A stretch of DNA of 64,000 nucleotides, taken from positions 139,625 through 203,624 of the forward strand of contig ML976748.1 in assembly GCA_010015655.1 (NCBI GenBank). Reading direction: 5' to 3'. Below the pieces are notes generated by a model. The model ran no database searches. It had not been told where the DNA came from and worked only from the letters and a program-made list of their open reading frames with translations. Made by a program: the position numbers and the translations under genes. Within the stretch, counting starts at the first letter, position 1. Each line of letters opens with the position of its first letter. This DNA comes from Bimuria novae-zelandiae CBS 107.79. Taxonomy: Eukaryota > Ascomycota > Dothideomycetes > Pleosporales > Didymosphaeriaceae. Of this stretch, positions 34,862 to 46,478 are shown in pieces.

Positions 34862-37800
34862 TGTTAGATAAAAAGCATATCAAGTTCGGAGGATCAGGGG
34901 TAGCCCGAAAAAGGCCGGGGATTAACCGAGAACACACAGAACCTGCCGAGGGAACCCCGTAGACAGGAAAAACAACCTAATATATTAATTCAAACCCCTA
35001 AATTATTAGGACATCTATTAAGACGTGATATCTAACAATTAAGAGTCTTACTGCCTTAATAAGAGCAAAAATAGTAACCTAAAACCTAAATTAAACTAAT
35101 AGAACGATTATTCTTCGCGATAACACTAAATACTATAGCTAGCTTAACTAACTATAAGCCCGCTGCGTCGCATACAATATATAGGCGCAAGTTAACCCCG
35201 ATTTAGCAATTACCCTACTCACGGAGCCATTTAAGCCCAAGCTACCTAAGACAATAGACTATACGCTAGCCACAACCCTTCTAGATAGCGTCTTACTATT
35301 AAGACTATCCGAACTTTTGTCCGCTGGACTAAAGAGCTATAAAGAGGATTTAGACCTCTATAAACTCTAGATGGAGAAATACAAGATGTAGTACACAAAG
35401 TACAAGACCAAAGTCGCAAGTTTGTAGCAGATTATAGTGTTTATCTAGTTATTAGTAGCACCGCATCTACAACGCACTTGCTATCTCTTAGATACTACTA
35501 TTAAAGAATAGATTATAAAGCTAAAAGCAAAAGTAGAAGTTACTTTTAAGTTTAAATAAGAGCAAGCGCGATAGCGATACTATAGCTTGTTAAAGCCTCT
35601 ACGCATAGTAAATAACTAGGACATATAGCTTACTAAATACGATTATGCTGTAATAGAGGCCAAGACACTAAACGTGTCTAATACCACACAATTTAATCCT
35701 GTGGCTGTAGACTTTATGTTAGTAGTAAATAAGATAGCTCTAGTATGGGCTGCAACCTTCTAATTAAATAGAAAGAACCTACCTAGCATGGACTAAAAGG
35801 ATATAATAGGACGTTTCCAAGAATATATAATGCTAAATTATCTAATAACGCGAAACAGAAGCTAAAAGGCAGCGTTTATAATGGAAGACTTATCTTATCT
35901 TGCTAAAAGTAGCTAAGCTGCCCAGAGCATGCAAGGGGATCCCCAACATGTAGAAATAGGAAACTCTCGGGGTATAAAACGGGGTAGACCCCGACATTAA
36001 CGTATAGCTATAAAGGATAATAATCGTGCACCTTTAAGCTCTTTAAACCCTTAATAAGGTAGTAGTAACTCCGCTAAAGCGGACGCTAATCGTAGTAAAC
36101 CTGCTAGAGCAGGCACTAATAAAACCGCTAAGTGCCTAGCCTACGATATAAGACACCCTATTAGGGAATACTTCTATCTCTACCCGGACAAAGCACTAGA
36201 ATAGTAGGAGCTAAACCTAAGAATAGCTAAATACGTTGCTCTAAAACAAGAGCACGATACTAATTTTTAAAGTCTACTAAGAGCTTAAAGCAGACCTAGA
36301 ACTAAGACTCTATCCTTTAAGAATTCCTATACCCTAACTCTAGAGATTACTAATTAGTAACTAAATAAAAGATAGATTTTAAAGGTGCAAGCCACCTATT
36401 CTGCGACCTTTATTATAGACTAATTTAACTATCCTCTTTGGCGTTCTTTTATCCTTAACTCGGGCTCGACGTGCCATATCACGAACGACCCTAACTAGAT
36501 TTAGAACTATTAGCCACCTATATAAGGCGACTTTATATAGGCAGGCGACACTTAAATCTAAGTAAAGGGATATAGAACTGTTATCCTAAACCTAAAACAC
36601 AAATAGGGAGCTAAAAGACTAGTACTATATAACGTAGCAATATGCCTAGACATGCTATGTAACCTAGTCTCCTTCTAAGTGCTAAGGCAGAAGGGATTCT
36701 AGTAGGATACCTAATTAGAGCCTACTACCCTAAAGCGACTAAATTGAATAACTATTAGAGAGCTTACTAAAATTTATAGATAATAGGTATTAGAACACTA
36801 ACCCGTATACTATGCAGCGCACTATACGCATTCCTATAATTCTTAAACGTAACAACGACCTTAAAGAGTATTAGCCCTCCTATAGCATAAAAGGCTTAGT
36901 TATCTAGGACCTGCTATAATTAAGTACCTAGTGCAGCGAGCTAAGGGGGTGCGCGTTAAGGGAATTATAATAGTAGAGTGTAACTTATGTAGAAGAGTAA
37001 AGATATAAAGGCAGATAAGCCGCGCACCTAGGATTAATAAGTAAGGACCCGCAGAAAGGCTTTTTATTAATTTCCACACCTATAAATTACTATTGTTTAA
37101 CAAAGAGAAGAGCCAGATACTCGTTACGGACAGATATTCTAGTCTCTAATGGGACTTCTACTTCACGGATAACCGAATGGCAAGGTTAATTATTAAGACA
37201 TTAATAATCTTCTTCGGATTTCTTAAGAACTAATATGACATCACTCTAAAAGTTATTAAAACGGACAATAAGATCACCACAGTTAAACCCGAAGTCGAGC
37301 GGTGGCTGAAAAGCCTAGGCATAATTATTACGCCTTTAGCACTAGACACGTAAGCTTAAAACGGCGGCGCTAAACGCTTAGGGGGCGTAAATAAAGAAAA
37401 ATCTCGCGCAATGCGTCTGGACGCAAACCTTCTATAGGAACTCTAGCCTAAAATTACAAGAGCTAGAGTGTATCTATATAATTAAACGCCAAACTACACG
37501 AATAACTAGAAAACACTATACGAGATATTCTTTACACGAGTATTACTAGCTAATAGAATTGTTATATCTATTAAGAAACTAAACTTAGCCTACCTAAAGG
37601 CGTACGGATGCAAAGCATTCGCTATAATAGACAATACCTACTATAGAAAATCAAGACTACAACGACTCGACCCTAAAGCATGGATCGGATACCTTATCAG
37701 ATACCGGTTATTAGCACGCGAGACGTTGTATTTAATAAAAATATAATCTTTAACAGGAAGATAGAGGATCTAATAGACAACGTTATGCATAATACGCTAG

Positions 37801-40027
37801 CCAAGATAGCTACATATATTAAGATAATTAAGCTACCACTACTAGTGCACTAACTAGAAACCAAATTATTCTACAAAGATAATGTCGCAGAAAACAAATT
37901 ACCTACAAAGGACGAAGTAGACCCACCGGGCTACTATTAAGGAAGGAAGATTAGAGATTACTACCTAACACTACCTTTAACTCTACTACCTGCAGCTCTG
38001 CTAGCACAGCTAATAATAGGGGAAAATATAAACCTACCTAAGATTACTTTATCTAAGATAGTCCCCTGGGCAGCAGCTTTCATGGCAGGAACGAAAGTAG
38101 GAAGGGTTAGAAAACATAATAAGAACACGATTAATAAAGCCTAAATAAAAAGACTACTAGCAAAGGGCGTTAAGATTTACTAATTATAGTTACCTCCGCC
38201 ACCCACTTGTAAAACGGACCTTGACTAACATTTAATGGGAGAATTATTCCGGGAAGCGCAGTAATCGCATCTAGACAGTTATAGAATTACCTAATCCTGG
38301 ATAGAAGTACTATATAAGATAGTAAAGGTAATAGGCTAACAAATCCTAGACTGCATGTGGGTGTATATGTACAAGTTTAATAAATATTACTAGTTTATTA
38401 AGTGCAAAGCGCGACTAGTAGTTAGAGGAGACTAATAACGCAATATAACCTCCTAGGACACTTACGTAGTAACATTAGCCAGAAGATCCTTTTACTTACT
38501 TATAGTAATTACTACTAAATATAACCTCGAACTTATATAATATAACGTTACTAACGCGTTTGTACACGTATTACTAGATTAAGAAGTCTACATGCGCATG
38601 CCACCTAGATATTAAAAACCTAGTACTGTCCTTAAAGTCTAGAAGGCACTCTACGGACTGCGAATCTTACTACTTCTTTAGTAAAAAGAGTTTATAGCTA
38701 CGCTTATTAAGTTTGGTTTCTAGACCGTGCCCTATAAGCCATGCTATATAATTAAGGATAGTATTATTATCTTCTTTTATATAGACGACATTATTATTGC
38801 GCACCACCGAGATAAAGCTAGTTAAGCTTAGTAAGTTATAGAACAACTTAAGAAGAAATACTTAATAATAGGCAGAGAAGACCTACTATAGTTCCTAGGA
38901 ATTAAAGTAATTAGAGATTAACAAAACTAACTTATTTAACTCTCCTAGGCCGCATACTATAACAAAATCAGCCGGCTAGTTAATGACTAAACAATTTAAC
39001 ATAACACCCTAATAGGCATAGGGAAGCTTAAGCCAAGAGAAGGGCTGGCTTTACTTATAAAGATTAATAAATACTAACGTAAGATCGGATTACTCCTATA
39101 TATAGCTATTAGTACCTAACCAGATATTGCATTCGCAACCTTAAGGCTGGCGAGATTCTTGTTAAATCCTAGTCTAGAACATTATTATGCGGCTGACTGA
39201 GCCCTGCTGTACCTTAACGAAACAAAGTAGAAGACACTTTAACTTAGAGGAGGCAAATCCTTATAGGTAGTAAGTAATGCCTTATTTACAGATAACACTC
39301 TAGACTATAAGAGCTTGCAAGACTACGCTATTAAGCTATTTAATAGCCTTATTACATGGCGTGCAAGTAAACAAGACACTATTACTACGTTAACTATAAA
39401 AGCTAAGCTCCTTGCTCTAGCGCAAGTCGTAAAGAAAGCTATCTTTATATTAAGATTAATAGAGGAACTGAAAGTTAAGCTACCTAGCCCTACTATTATA
39501 ATCTAATGTAATAACTAGTAAACTATTTAGCTAGTAACGCAGGAGATCTCGAAGCTATATATAAAGCTTCGACACGTTAATATATATAACTACTAGCTCC
39601 GACAGGAAGTAACCAGGGGAAGGATAAAGGTAGAATATACTAAATTTATAGAGATAATTATAGATGGCTTAACTAAAGCACTTTTAGTAAATTAGTGGCA
39701 GAACTTCCTAAAGTAACTGGGACTAGTAGAGGTAAGAAATTAAAAGGTAGCTAATAAAGCACCTTTAGAGGAGATTTAAGACTAGCTTAATAACCTTACC
39801 CTCGTCTAATAACCTTGGCTATGGCTCGAATGGCTCCAAGCTAAGGGGGTGTGTTAGATAAAAAGCATATTAAGTTCGGAGGATTAGGGGTAGCCCGAAA
39901 AAGGCCAGGGATTAACCGAGAACACACAGAACCTGCCAAGGGAACCCCGTAGACAGGCAGAACAACCTAATACATTAATTTAACCCCCCGAATCATCAGG
40001 ACATCCATTAAGACGTGACATTTAACA
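34862..40027 (+). mobile_element. Copia-2: second copy of the same copia family
   Basis: LTRs 34862-35037 and 39852-40027 (both 176 bp, TGTTAGATAAAAAGC...). The interior is nearly collinear with Copia-1, with the same knuckle, protease, integrase, RT and RNase H fragments and the same kind of stops. It is 43 bp shorter than Copia-1 and Copia-3 (5166 against 5209) because of a deletion near 37706-37716, between short GGTTATYAG-like repeats. The 5-bp flanks do not match: AGTAT on the left, AGATT on the right. The left flank is a minus-strand gypsy element and the right flank is a plus-strand LINE. Confidence 0.93.
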
Positions 40028-43000
40028 AGATTACTATCTTATGCAGACGTAGCACGCACTCCCCTAAGTAGCTAACTAAGTAACCTTTACACCCTCTCTA
40101 GAATAATAATATAAATAACCCTAACTAATGCGCCCTATTGCACAGTAGACACGTCTAGAGTAAAGGAAGCAGATAAACACGAGGCATAAATAAGTAAAAT
40201 CTAGGAAGCTATTAAACGTAAGCTTAAGATAACTAAGGGTAATAAAAAATAGTAGTGCGCGGCAGTAACAAGGGACCCTAAAAATACTAATAGAATTAGG
40301 ATTATATGTAGGAGTAATAAGGAACTAAGTAAAGTTAAAGAGGTAGCATAAAAGACTATAGCCAGGGGCGCAAGAATCCTTCGTGACTAACTATACCTAG
40401 TGCGGATAGACAACGCGAATCGCACGGCTATCTTAAACGAGTATAATAAAATACAACAAGGGGCTATGCAGGCCTTAGGGGAGGAGAATAAAGTGTAGAT
40501 CGCTAAGATAAGCTAGCTAAGTAAGAAGGACTTAGGCAAGGCATATAGATTAATAGTAATATATATAAAGAAGAGCAGCGAAGCAGTAAAGCTTCTCTAA
40601 GGTTAATATTTCTATATTAATAGAGAGTTAGCGTATACTAAGGAATTTAAGCCCTACGTAGGCCCTATATAATGCTATAAATACTAGTAACTAGGACATA
40701 AGGCCTTTGCGTGCACAGGGCAACAGACCTGCGCAAGGTATGTAGAGCTAAGGCACTACTATAAAGAGTGTTAAGCCAAAATTCTAAAATACATACTATG
40801 CGGAGGGCCTCACGAATCCTTTTTAATAAACTACTAAATATTACACCCTAGCCATAATAAATAGACCGCTCCAGATCTTCTAGCTTAACGTAGGAAAACG
40901 AAGAACGGTATAGCATAGTATAATAAATAATAAATAACTATAGTAATATAGTGTGCTAGCGATCGCGGAGCCTTATACATAACAGAACAAGAAAGGCGAG
41001 CTACTTACAACCCTTATAGGACACCTAAATTAGATAAAGCTTACACCAACAACACAAAAAGAGGGTAAATGGCCAATTCGAAGCATGATGTAGATTAGAA
41101 GAGATATTAAGGCCGAGCAAGTGGTAGTGAACTCATTAGACCTTACGGCAGCGGTACTACGACTCTATAATAGATATCTCTTAGTCGTGTCTATGTACGT
41201 AGAGGGCAAGAGTGCACAAGCGCTGGTAGACTCTATAAGCACGCTCTATGCTCTAATTTAGCAATAACGGAATCGTATATGGACGCGTATAGATGTGTTA
41301 CTAGTTGGCGATTTTAACTAGCACGACGCACTATAGGGAGGTAATAATATAGTTGCACACTAAAGGGGAGAAGCAGACCTAATTATTAACTTAATAGATA
41401 GCTATTACCTGCAAAGCCTGCTTCCGCGCGGCATAAAGACCTGGCACTATAGGGATTAAGAGAGCACGATTAACCTAGTGCTTGCTTCTATAGAGCTGGC
41501 GGAGGACCTAATGCGATACAGAATATACAGGACTAACCATAAATCTAATTACAGCGCGATTAAGACGACATTTAACGTGCACACTCCGCCTTAGAGAAAC
41601 AAGAGAAGGCTCCTCTTTAAGAATACACTATAAGAAGAGATAAAGTAAAGAATAGTAAGAATACTGCACTCTAAACTAGTAATAGGGGATACTTAATAGT
41701 AGGCAGACTATCTAATAGAGGTAGTGCTTAAGGTAGTCTACAGCCTTACCCTAATAGTAAAGCTATTACTATACATAAGAAGGTAGTAGACGCCAGACCT
41801 AACCTAGCTACGGAAGGTATATATATATTAGAGAAACCAGGCGAGGGCGCGACGTCGGGCTGGCTAACTTAACCTAGTCACGGAAGAGAAAGCAAAGAAG
41901 GCAGTAAAATAGTTTTATAATATAGCACGGCGATAGTAAAAGTCCTATTAGGATAACTTCCTTACAAAAGACGGGAACATATAGAAGGCTACTAGATACC
42001 TCTAGCTAGGTAAAAAGGCTGAATTTGGCAAAATTCCGCCATTAACTAGGGAAGATAGGACTATAATAGAGGGACTATAAGAGCAAGCGGAGGAGATGCT
42101 CTCTACCTTTTTTCTACTACTACTAGAAACGATTAAGGAAGAGGGAGAGAGACACTAAAGAAGGCAACTACCTATGCCACTACTAAACCTAGAAGAGATA
42201 GAATAAGCAGTAAATAAGGTAAAACTATAAAATGCGCCTGGCGAAGACGGTCTGCTGGCGGGAGTATAGAAACAAATATAGCTAGTAGTGAAATGGGACG
42301 TACTACGCTTGTTCTAAACGTCTATTAACGAGGGCTAATTGCTAACTTAGTGGTTAAACGCTAGGATTATCCCCTTAAAAAAGCCTAAAAAGGACGACTA
42401 CACTAAAGTAAAGGCTTAGCGACTAATCTTACTATTATTAACGCTAGGAAAGATAATAGAAGCGGTGCTCGTAGAAAGGATATTGTATATGGTAGAGGAG
42501 TATAGCCTTCTTCCCATAAACCACTTTAGGGCTAGAAAGAAGCGTTCAGCCGAATAAGCGCTGCTATTACTGCAGGAGTATATATATTAAGTATAGAGGT
42601 AGTGGAAGGTGCTTAGCCTTATTAGCTTTAATATTAAAGGTGCATACAACGGTGTGTGTAAGGACAGGCTAATATAGAGGCTCTACGCTAGAGGGATCCC
42701 TTAAATTCTAACGCGTTGGGTGGACGCCTTCTGCTCTAAGCGAACAGCGAACATAGTAATAAATAGAGTGTTGTTAGAGAAGAGAGACCTGTTATAGGCA
42801 GGGCTACTACAGGGCTTACTACTATTGCCTATCCTCTTCCTCTTCTTTAACGCCGATCTCGTCTAGGGACAGATTAACAGGAATAAAGGGTTAATTATAT
42901 TTATAGACAACTTTAGCGCATAGGTAACAGGTCGCTTAGCTATAGATAACTATAAGGGTCTCTAAAAGATTATTAGCTATGTAAGTAGCTAGGAAAAGTA

Positions 43001-44649
43001 AAGCAGCGCAACCTTTAAGGCAGATAAAATAACGCTAATACACTTTATAAGGAACAAGGGGCGGACCTGCACCTAACTAATTAGAGTAAAAGGCTAAGAA
43101 GTCAAGCCAAGAGATAAGGCAAAGATTCTAGGGGTTATTATAGATATAGAGCTCTGGTACAAGAAGCATGTGGCAAGAGCAGCAACGTAAGGACTAAAAG
43201 CGGTAATAGCACTTTCTTAGCTAAAGAACCTATCGCCTCGGACTACTCGATAGCTATTTAGAGCCATAGTAGAACTAGTTATAGACTACGCATTATGTAT
43301 ATGGCAGCACACTACTAAGCATACTCCCTTAGTATTTTAGAATATCTAGAGGATAGGTGCAAAGGCCATTATTAGCTACTTTTAAATAATAGCTATAGTA
43401 ATTGCAGAGGCCGAAGCAAGCATACATATAGTAATAGAATGGCATAGCTACAAAGTAATAAAGCTTTAGGTTAACATCCACTCTCTACCTAGGACGAACC
43501 CGCTAACGCAGTTATGTTTTAAACTATTTATAAGGTTTATTTTACTCCTCTAGATAATAGCCTTAGCGCATAAAGATACAGACACTAGTTACATAGAAAT
43601 AATTGTGCCCTACGTGATTAGCCTGTGGAGCAAACGCATCACGATAACAGCAAAGCCAGACTTAAAGAAGGCTATAGCACTATTATACTAAGGAGACAGA
43701 ATAAAGATTGTAACTAGTATATCGGCGCGCCGTGGTAATGTCGGAGCAGGATAGGCGATACTAGACACCTAAGATAATAGGACGAATAAACCCTACACTA
43801 GCTCTACTATCTTAGGCCTAAGGGAAGAGCAGAACCCTTATATAGTAGAACTTTTTACAATTATAGGAGTATTAGAGTCTCTAGGGAGACTGCACCGCAA
43901 GCGAATTATAATCCTTATAAGAAACCTGGCCACTCTTTAGGTAGTTTACTAGCCAAAGAGATAGTTAGAGCAATACATTATCTAAAGAATCTATTGCTTA
44001 ATCTAAGACCTAGAGATGTTAGAGAATAAAGTAGATCTTGTATAGATTATAGCAAAATGCAGTAACACTCTTATAGATAAAGCAAAGAAAGTGGTAAAGA
44101 GGACTATATAGAAGAGTAGTACGCCACACGTGCGTTAGCTTTAGGCTAAATTAACTATTATTAACACAATAATGGCAAAAGCACAAGTAAAGAAAACTCT
44201 ACTAGATAGTATAGGAGCATATAGCAAGCGGGTGGATACAGCACTACCAGGACAATACACCCGCAAACTATATAACAACCTTAGTAGACAAGAAGCAATT
44301 GTGCTAGCATAGCTACGCATAAGGATAATACGGCTAAACGCATATCTCTACTAGATTAGAGCAGCGGATTCTAGGGCATGTGCTTATAGTTATATAAAAA
44401 TGCTTAAGCACTTCCTCTTCTGATGCGCGCGATAGGACAGGCTTAGGGACTAAATGTTAGAGTAATTAGAGATGCTAAGGGGAAACCTCTTATTTTATCT
44501 TGGAGGGAGAGCAAAGACGGACCTAGTGAAGGAATGGACACCGAATATTAAGGCGGTGAAAGCGACAATTCGATACGCGATAGCAATAAAACGCCTAGAA
44601 ATAGTAAGCGGAACGTAGGGAAAGGTACGGAAAAAAAAAAAAAAAAAAC
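40028..44649 (+). mobile_element. Tad-like LINE (non-LTR retrotransposon), RIP-decayed, with poly(A)
   Basis: Plus strand. ORF1 remnant with CCHC-type knuckles (CYKY..LGHKAFAC, HYYKEC, LCGGPHESF; 40670-40830). ORF2 remnant: endonuclease with VGDFN.HDAL (about 41300-41340), reverse transcriptase (42240-43050) with GLLLLPILFLFFNADLV and FIDNFSA.VTG, RNase H starting around 43730 (GNVGAG.AILDT), and the typical end KEWTPNIKAVKATIRYAIA to 44600. It ends in an 18-A tract (44632-44649). The 5' end is missing or hidden, because the sequence abuts the Copia-2 LTR. Frameshifts and stops are frequent. Confidence 0.85.
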
Positions 44650-45064
44650 CCTCTTACTTAGCAGGTTCTGCTTCATTTGCCAGAAAAGGGATATTGAACA
44701 CTTAGGGGAATAGCCCTAAGACAACTTGCTACTAACCACTTAGGAGGGACTCAAGATACATAAAGTTAAGATAAATAGACACAAGGACGATTATTTATAG
44801 GGGCTAAAGGGAGTTAGGTCACTACTGTAAGCTATGTTATGTAGTTAGCGTAAAAAGGCCCTTTAGGCGAGCGAGCCGGGCGTAATTAATTAATTAATTA
44901 ATTAATGAGGCAGCAGGTGCGGGGCTAACGTTACCCCAAACCTTTTATGGCAGCTTTAAGGAAAGCTTCTACTCTCTGCTCTACTTTTGGTTTTATCTCT
45001 TTCTACCTTCTATAACGTATTCTTCTATATTATTCTGCCTGGCACGAGATTTATAAAAAGAGAC
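44650..45064 (+). promoter_or_regulatory. Upstream region of the micro-exon gene
   Basis: After the LINE poly(A) comes unassigned sequence, then six TAAT-type repeats (about 44885-44908). From 44920 composition is normal, and 44960-45060 is pyrimidine-rich (CT-rich runs), as in fungal promoters and 5' leaders. I see no TATA box or other gene. Confidence 0.4.
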
Positions 45065-46472
45065 ATGGAGGCCACTAACGCGCTCAACACGGTGAAGAAG
45101 GCCTTTAAGGGCCTCTTTAAGAAGAAGAGCAAGGAGAAGAAAGACGAAGCCAATCCTATAAGTAAGACCAACTCTAAACCTACCGAGACCACACCCGCCG
45201 TGGCTGCTCCTGCTACTGAAACAGCCCTAGTTGCGTCTCCCCCGGCAGAGGAGGATGGTTTACGATTTACGGTAACCTACCAGATTTATTGAGAGTAGTC
45301 TAACTTCAGCTAACAAGTTAATTAGCCAGTACGCTTTCGCAAAAAAGTAGCTTGCATTATACTAAGATGTTGTGTATTAGGAAGTATGTTAATACGCCGA
45401 CACTAAGATGCAAGGCTGCTGCTAATACGGGTGTATTGGGTAGTATAGCGTGTAAGTTAACCTGTAAACTCTGAGATGCGAGGCTGCTGCTAATGCGGGT
45501 GTGTTTAGTGGTGTAGAGTGTAAGTTAACCTGTAAACCCTAAGGTGCAAGGCTGCTGCTAATGCGGATGTGTCTATTAGTGTAGTACGTAAGTTAACCTA
45601 TAAACCCTGAGATGCAAGGCTGTTGCTAATGCGGGTGTGTCTAGTAGTGTAGGACGTAAGTTAATCTATAAACTCTGAGATATAAGGCTGCTACTAATGC
45701 GGGCGTGTCTGGTGGTGTAGTTGGTAAGTTGACCTATAAACTCTGAGATGTAAGGCTGCTGCTAATGCGGGCGTATCCATTAGTGTAGTACGTAAGTTGA
45801 CTTGCCAACCCTGAGATGTAAGGCTGCTGCTAATGCAGGTGTGTCTGGTGGTGTAGAGAGTAAGTTAACCTGTAAACTCTAAGATGCGAGGCTACTGCTA
45901 ATGCGGGTGTGTCTAGTAGTGCAGTTGGTAAGTTAATATGCAAACCCTAAGATGTAAGGCTACTACTAATGCGAGTATGTCTGGTAGTGTAGGACGTAAG
46001 TTAATCTGCAAAACCTAAGATGCAAGGCTACTACTAATAAGGGTAATATCTAGTGGTGTAGGAGGTAGGTTAACGTGTAAACTCTAAGATGTAAGGCTAC
46101 TGCTAATGCAGGTGTAACTGATAGTGTAGGGTGTAGGTTAACCTATAAATCCTGAGATGCAAGGCTGCTGCTAATATAGGTATATCTAGTAGTATAGAGT
46201 GTAAGTTAACCTATAAACCCTGAGATGTAAAGCTACTGCTAATACGGGTGTGTCTAGTAGTGTAGTTAGTAAGTTAATCTGTAAACCTTGAGATGCAAGG
46301 CTGCTGCTAATACAAGTGTGTCTAGTAGTGTAGAGAGTGAGTTGACCTATAAACTCTGAGATATAAGGCTGCTGCTAATACAGGTGTGTCTGGTAGTATA
46401 GAGAGTAAGTTAATCTATAAACTCTGAGATGTAAGGCTGCTGCTAATACGGGTGTGTCTGGTAGTGTAGATG
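45065..46472 (+). CDS. Lysine-rich protein with single-codon micro-exon tail, first part
   Basis: Exon 1 (45065-45271) encodes 69 residues: MEATNALNTVKKAFKGLFKK, then KSKEKKDEAN, a Pro/Thr/Ala-rich stretch (PTETTPAVAAPATETA) and ASPPAEEDGLRFT. No signal peptide or membrane segment; the basic helix-like start suggests nucleic-acid or membrane-surface contact (inference). Exon 1 ends on a codon boundary at GTAACC. Intron 1 is 45272-45325 (branch GCTAAC, TTAG), then CCA, intron 2 45329-45380 (ATACTAAG, TTAG), then GAA, then a series of about 65-bp units. Triplets start at 45326, 45381, 45449, 45517, 45585, 45653, 45721, 45789, 45857, 45925, 45993, 46062, 46130, 46198, 46266, 46334, 46402 and 46470, reading P,E,R,S,Y,D,L,Y,R,L,D,E,G,S,L,R,R,M. 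Without splicing the frame would stop at 45292 after seven further codons, which is the alternative model. Family and function unknown. Confidence 0.6.
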
Positions 46473-46478
46473 GTAAGT
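45384..46478 (+). repeat. Intron-like tandem array, part 1 (about 16 units)
   Basis: Units start GTAAGT (variants GTATGT, GTAGGT, GTGAGT), carry GCTGCTAATGCGG (branch-like CTAAT) about 25 bases from the end, and finish TGTAG (variants TATAG, TGCAG). Spacing is 68 bp (65 plus 3), with one 66-bp unit (45996-46061). Units differ mainly by TG/TA and CA/TA transitions. The three bases between one unit's TAG and the next GTAAGT vary; the rest does not. The array is cut at 46479 by the LINE. Confidence 0.95.
46464..46478 (+). repeat. LINE target-site duplication, left copy
   Basis: GTGTAGATGGTAAGT, repeated at 52532-52546 with one G-to-A change (ATG triplet becomes ATA). Confidence 0.85.

Noticed and set aside
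45065..45292. Simple intronless 75-codon protein ending at 45292
   Set aside because: Possible, but the last codons cross a good donor (GTAACC), and a matching branch site and TTAG acceptor follow, leading directly into the array. Left as the competing model.
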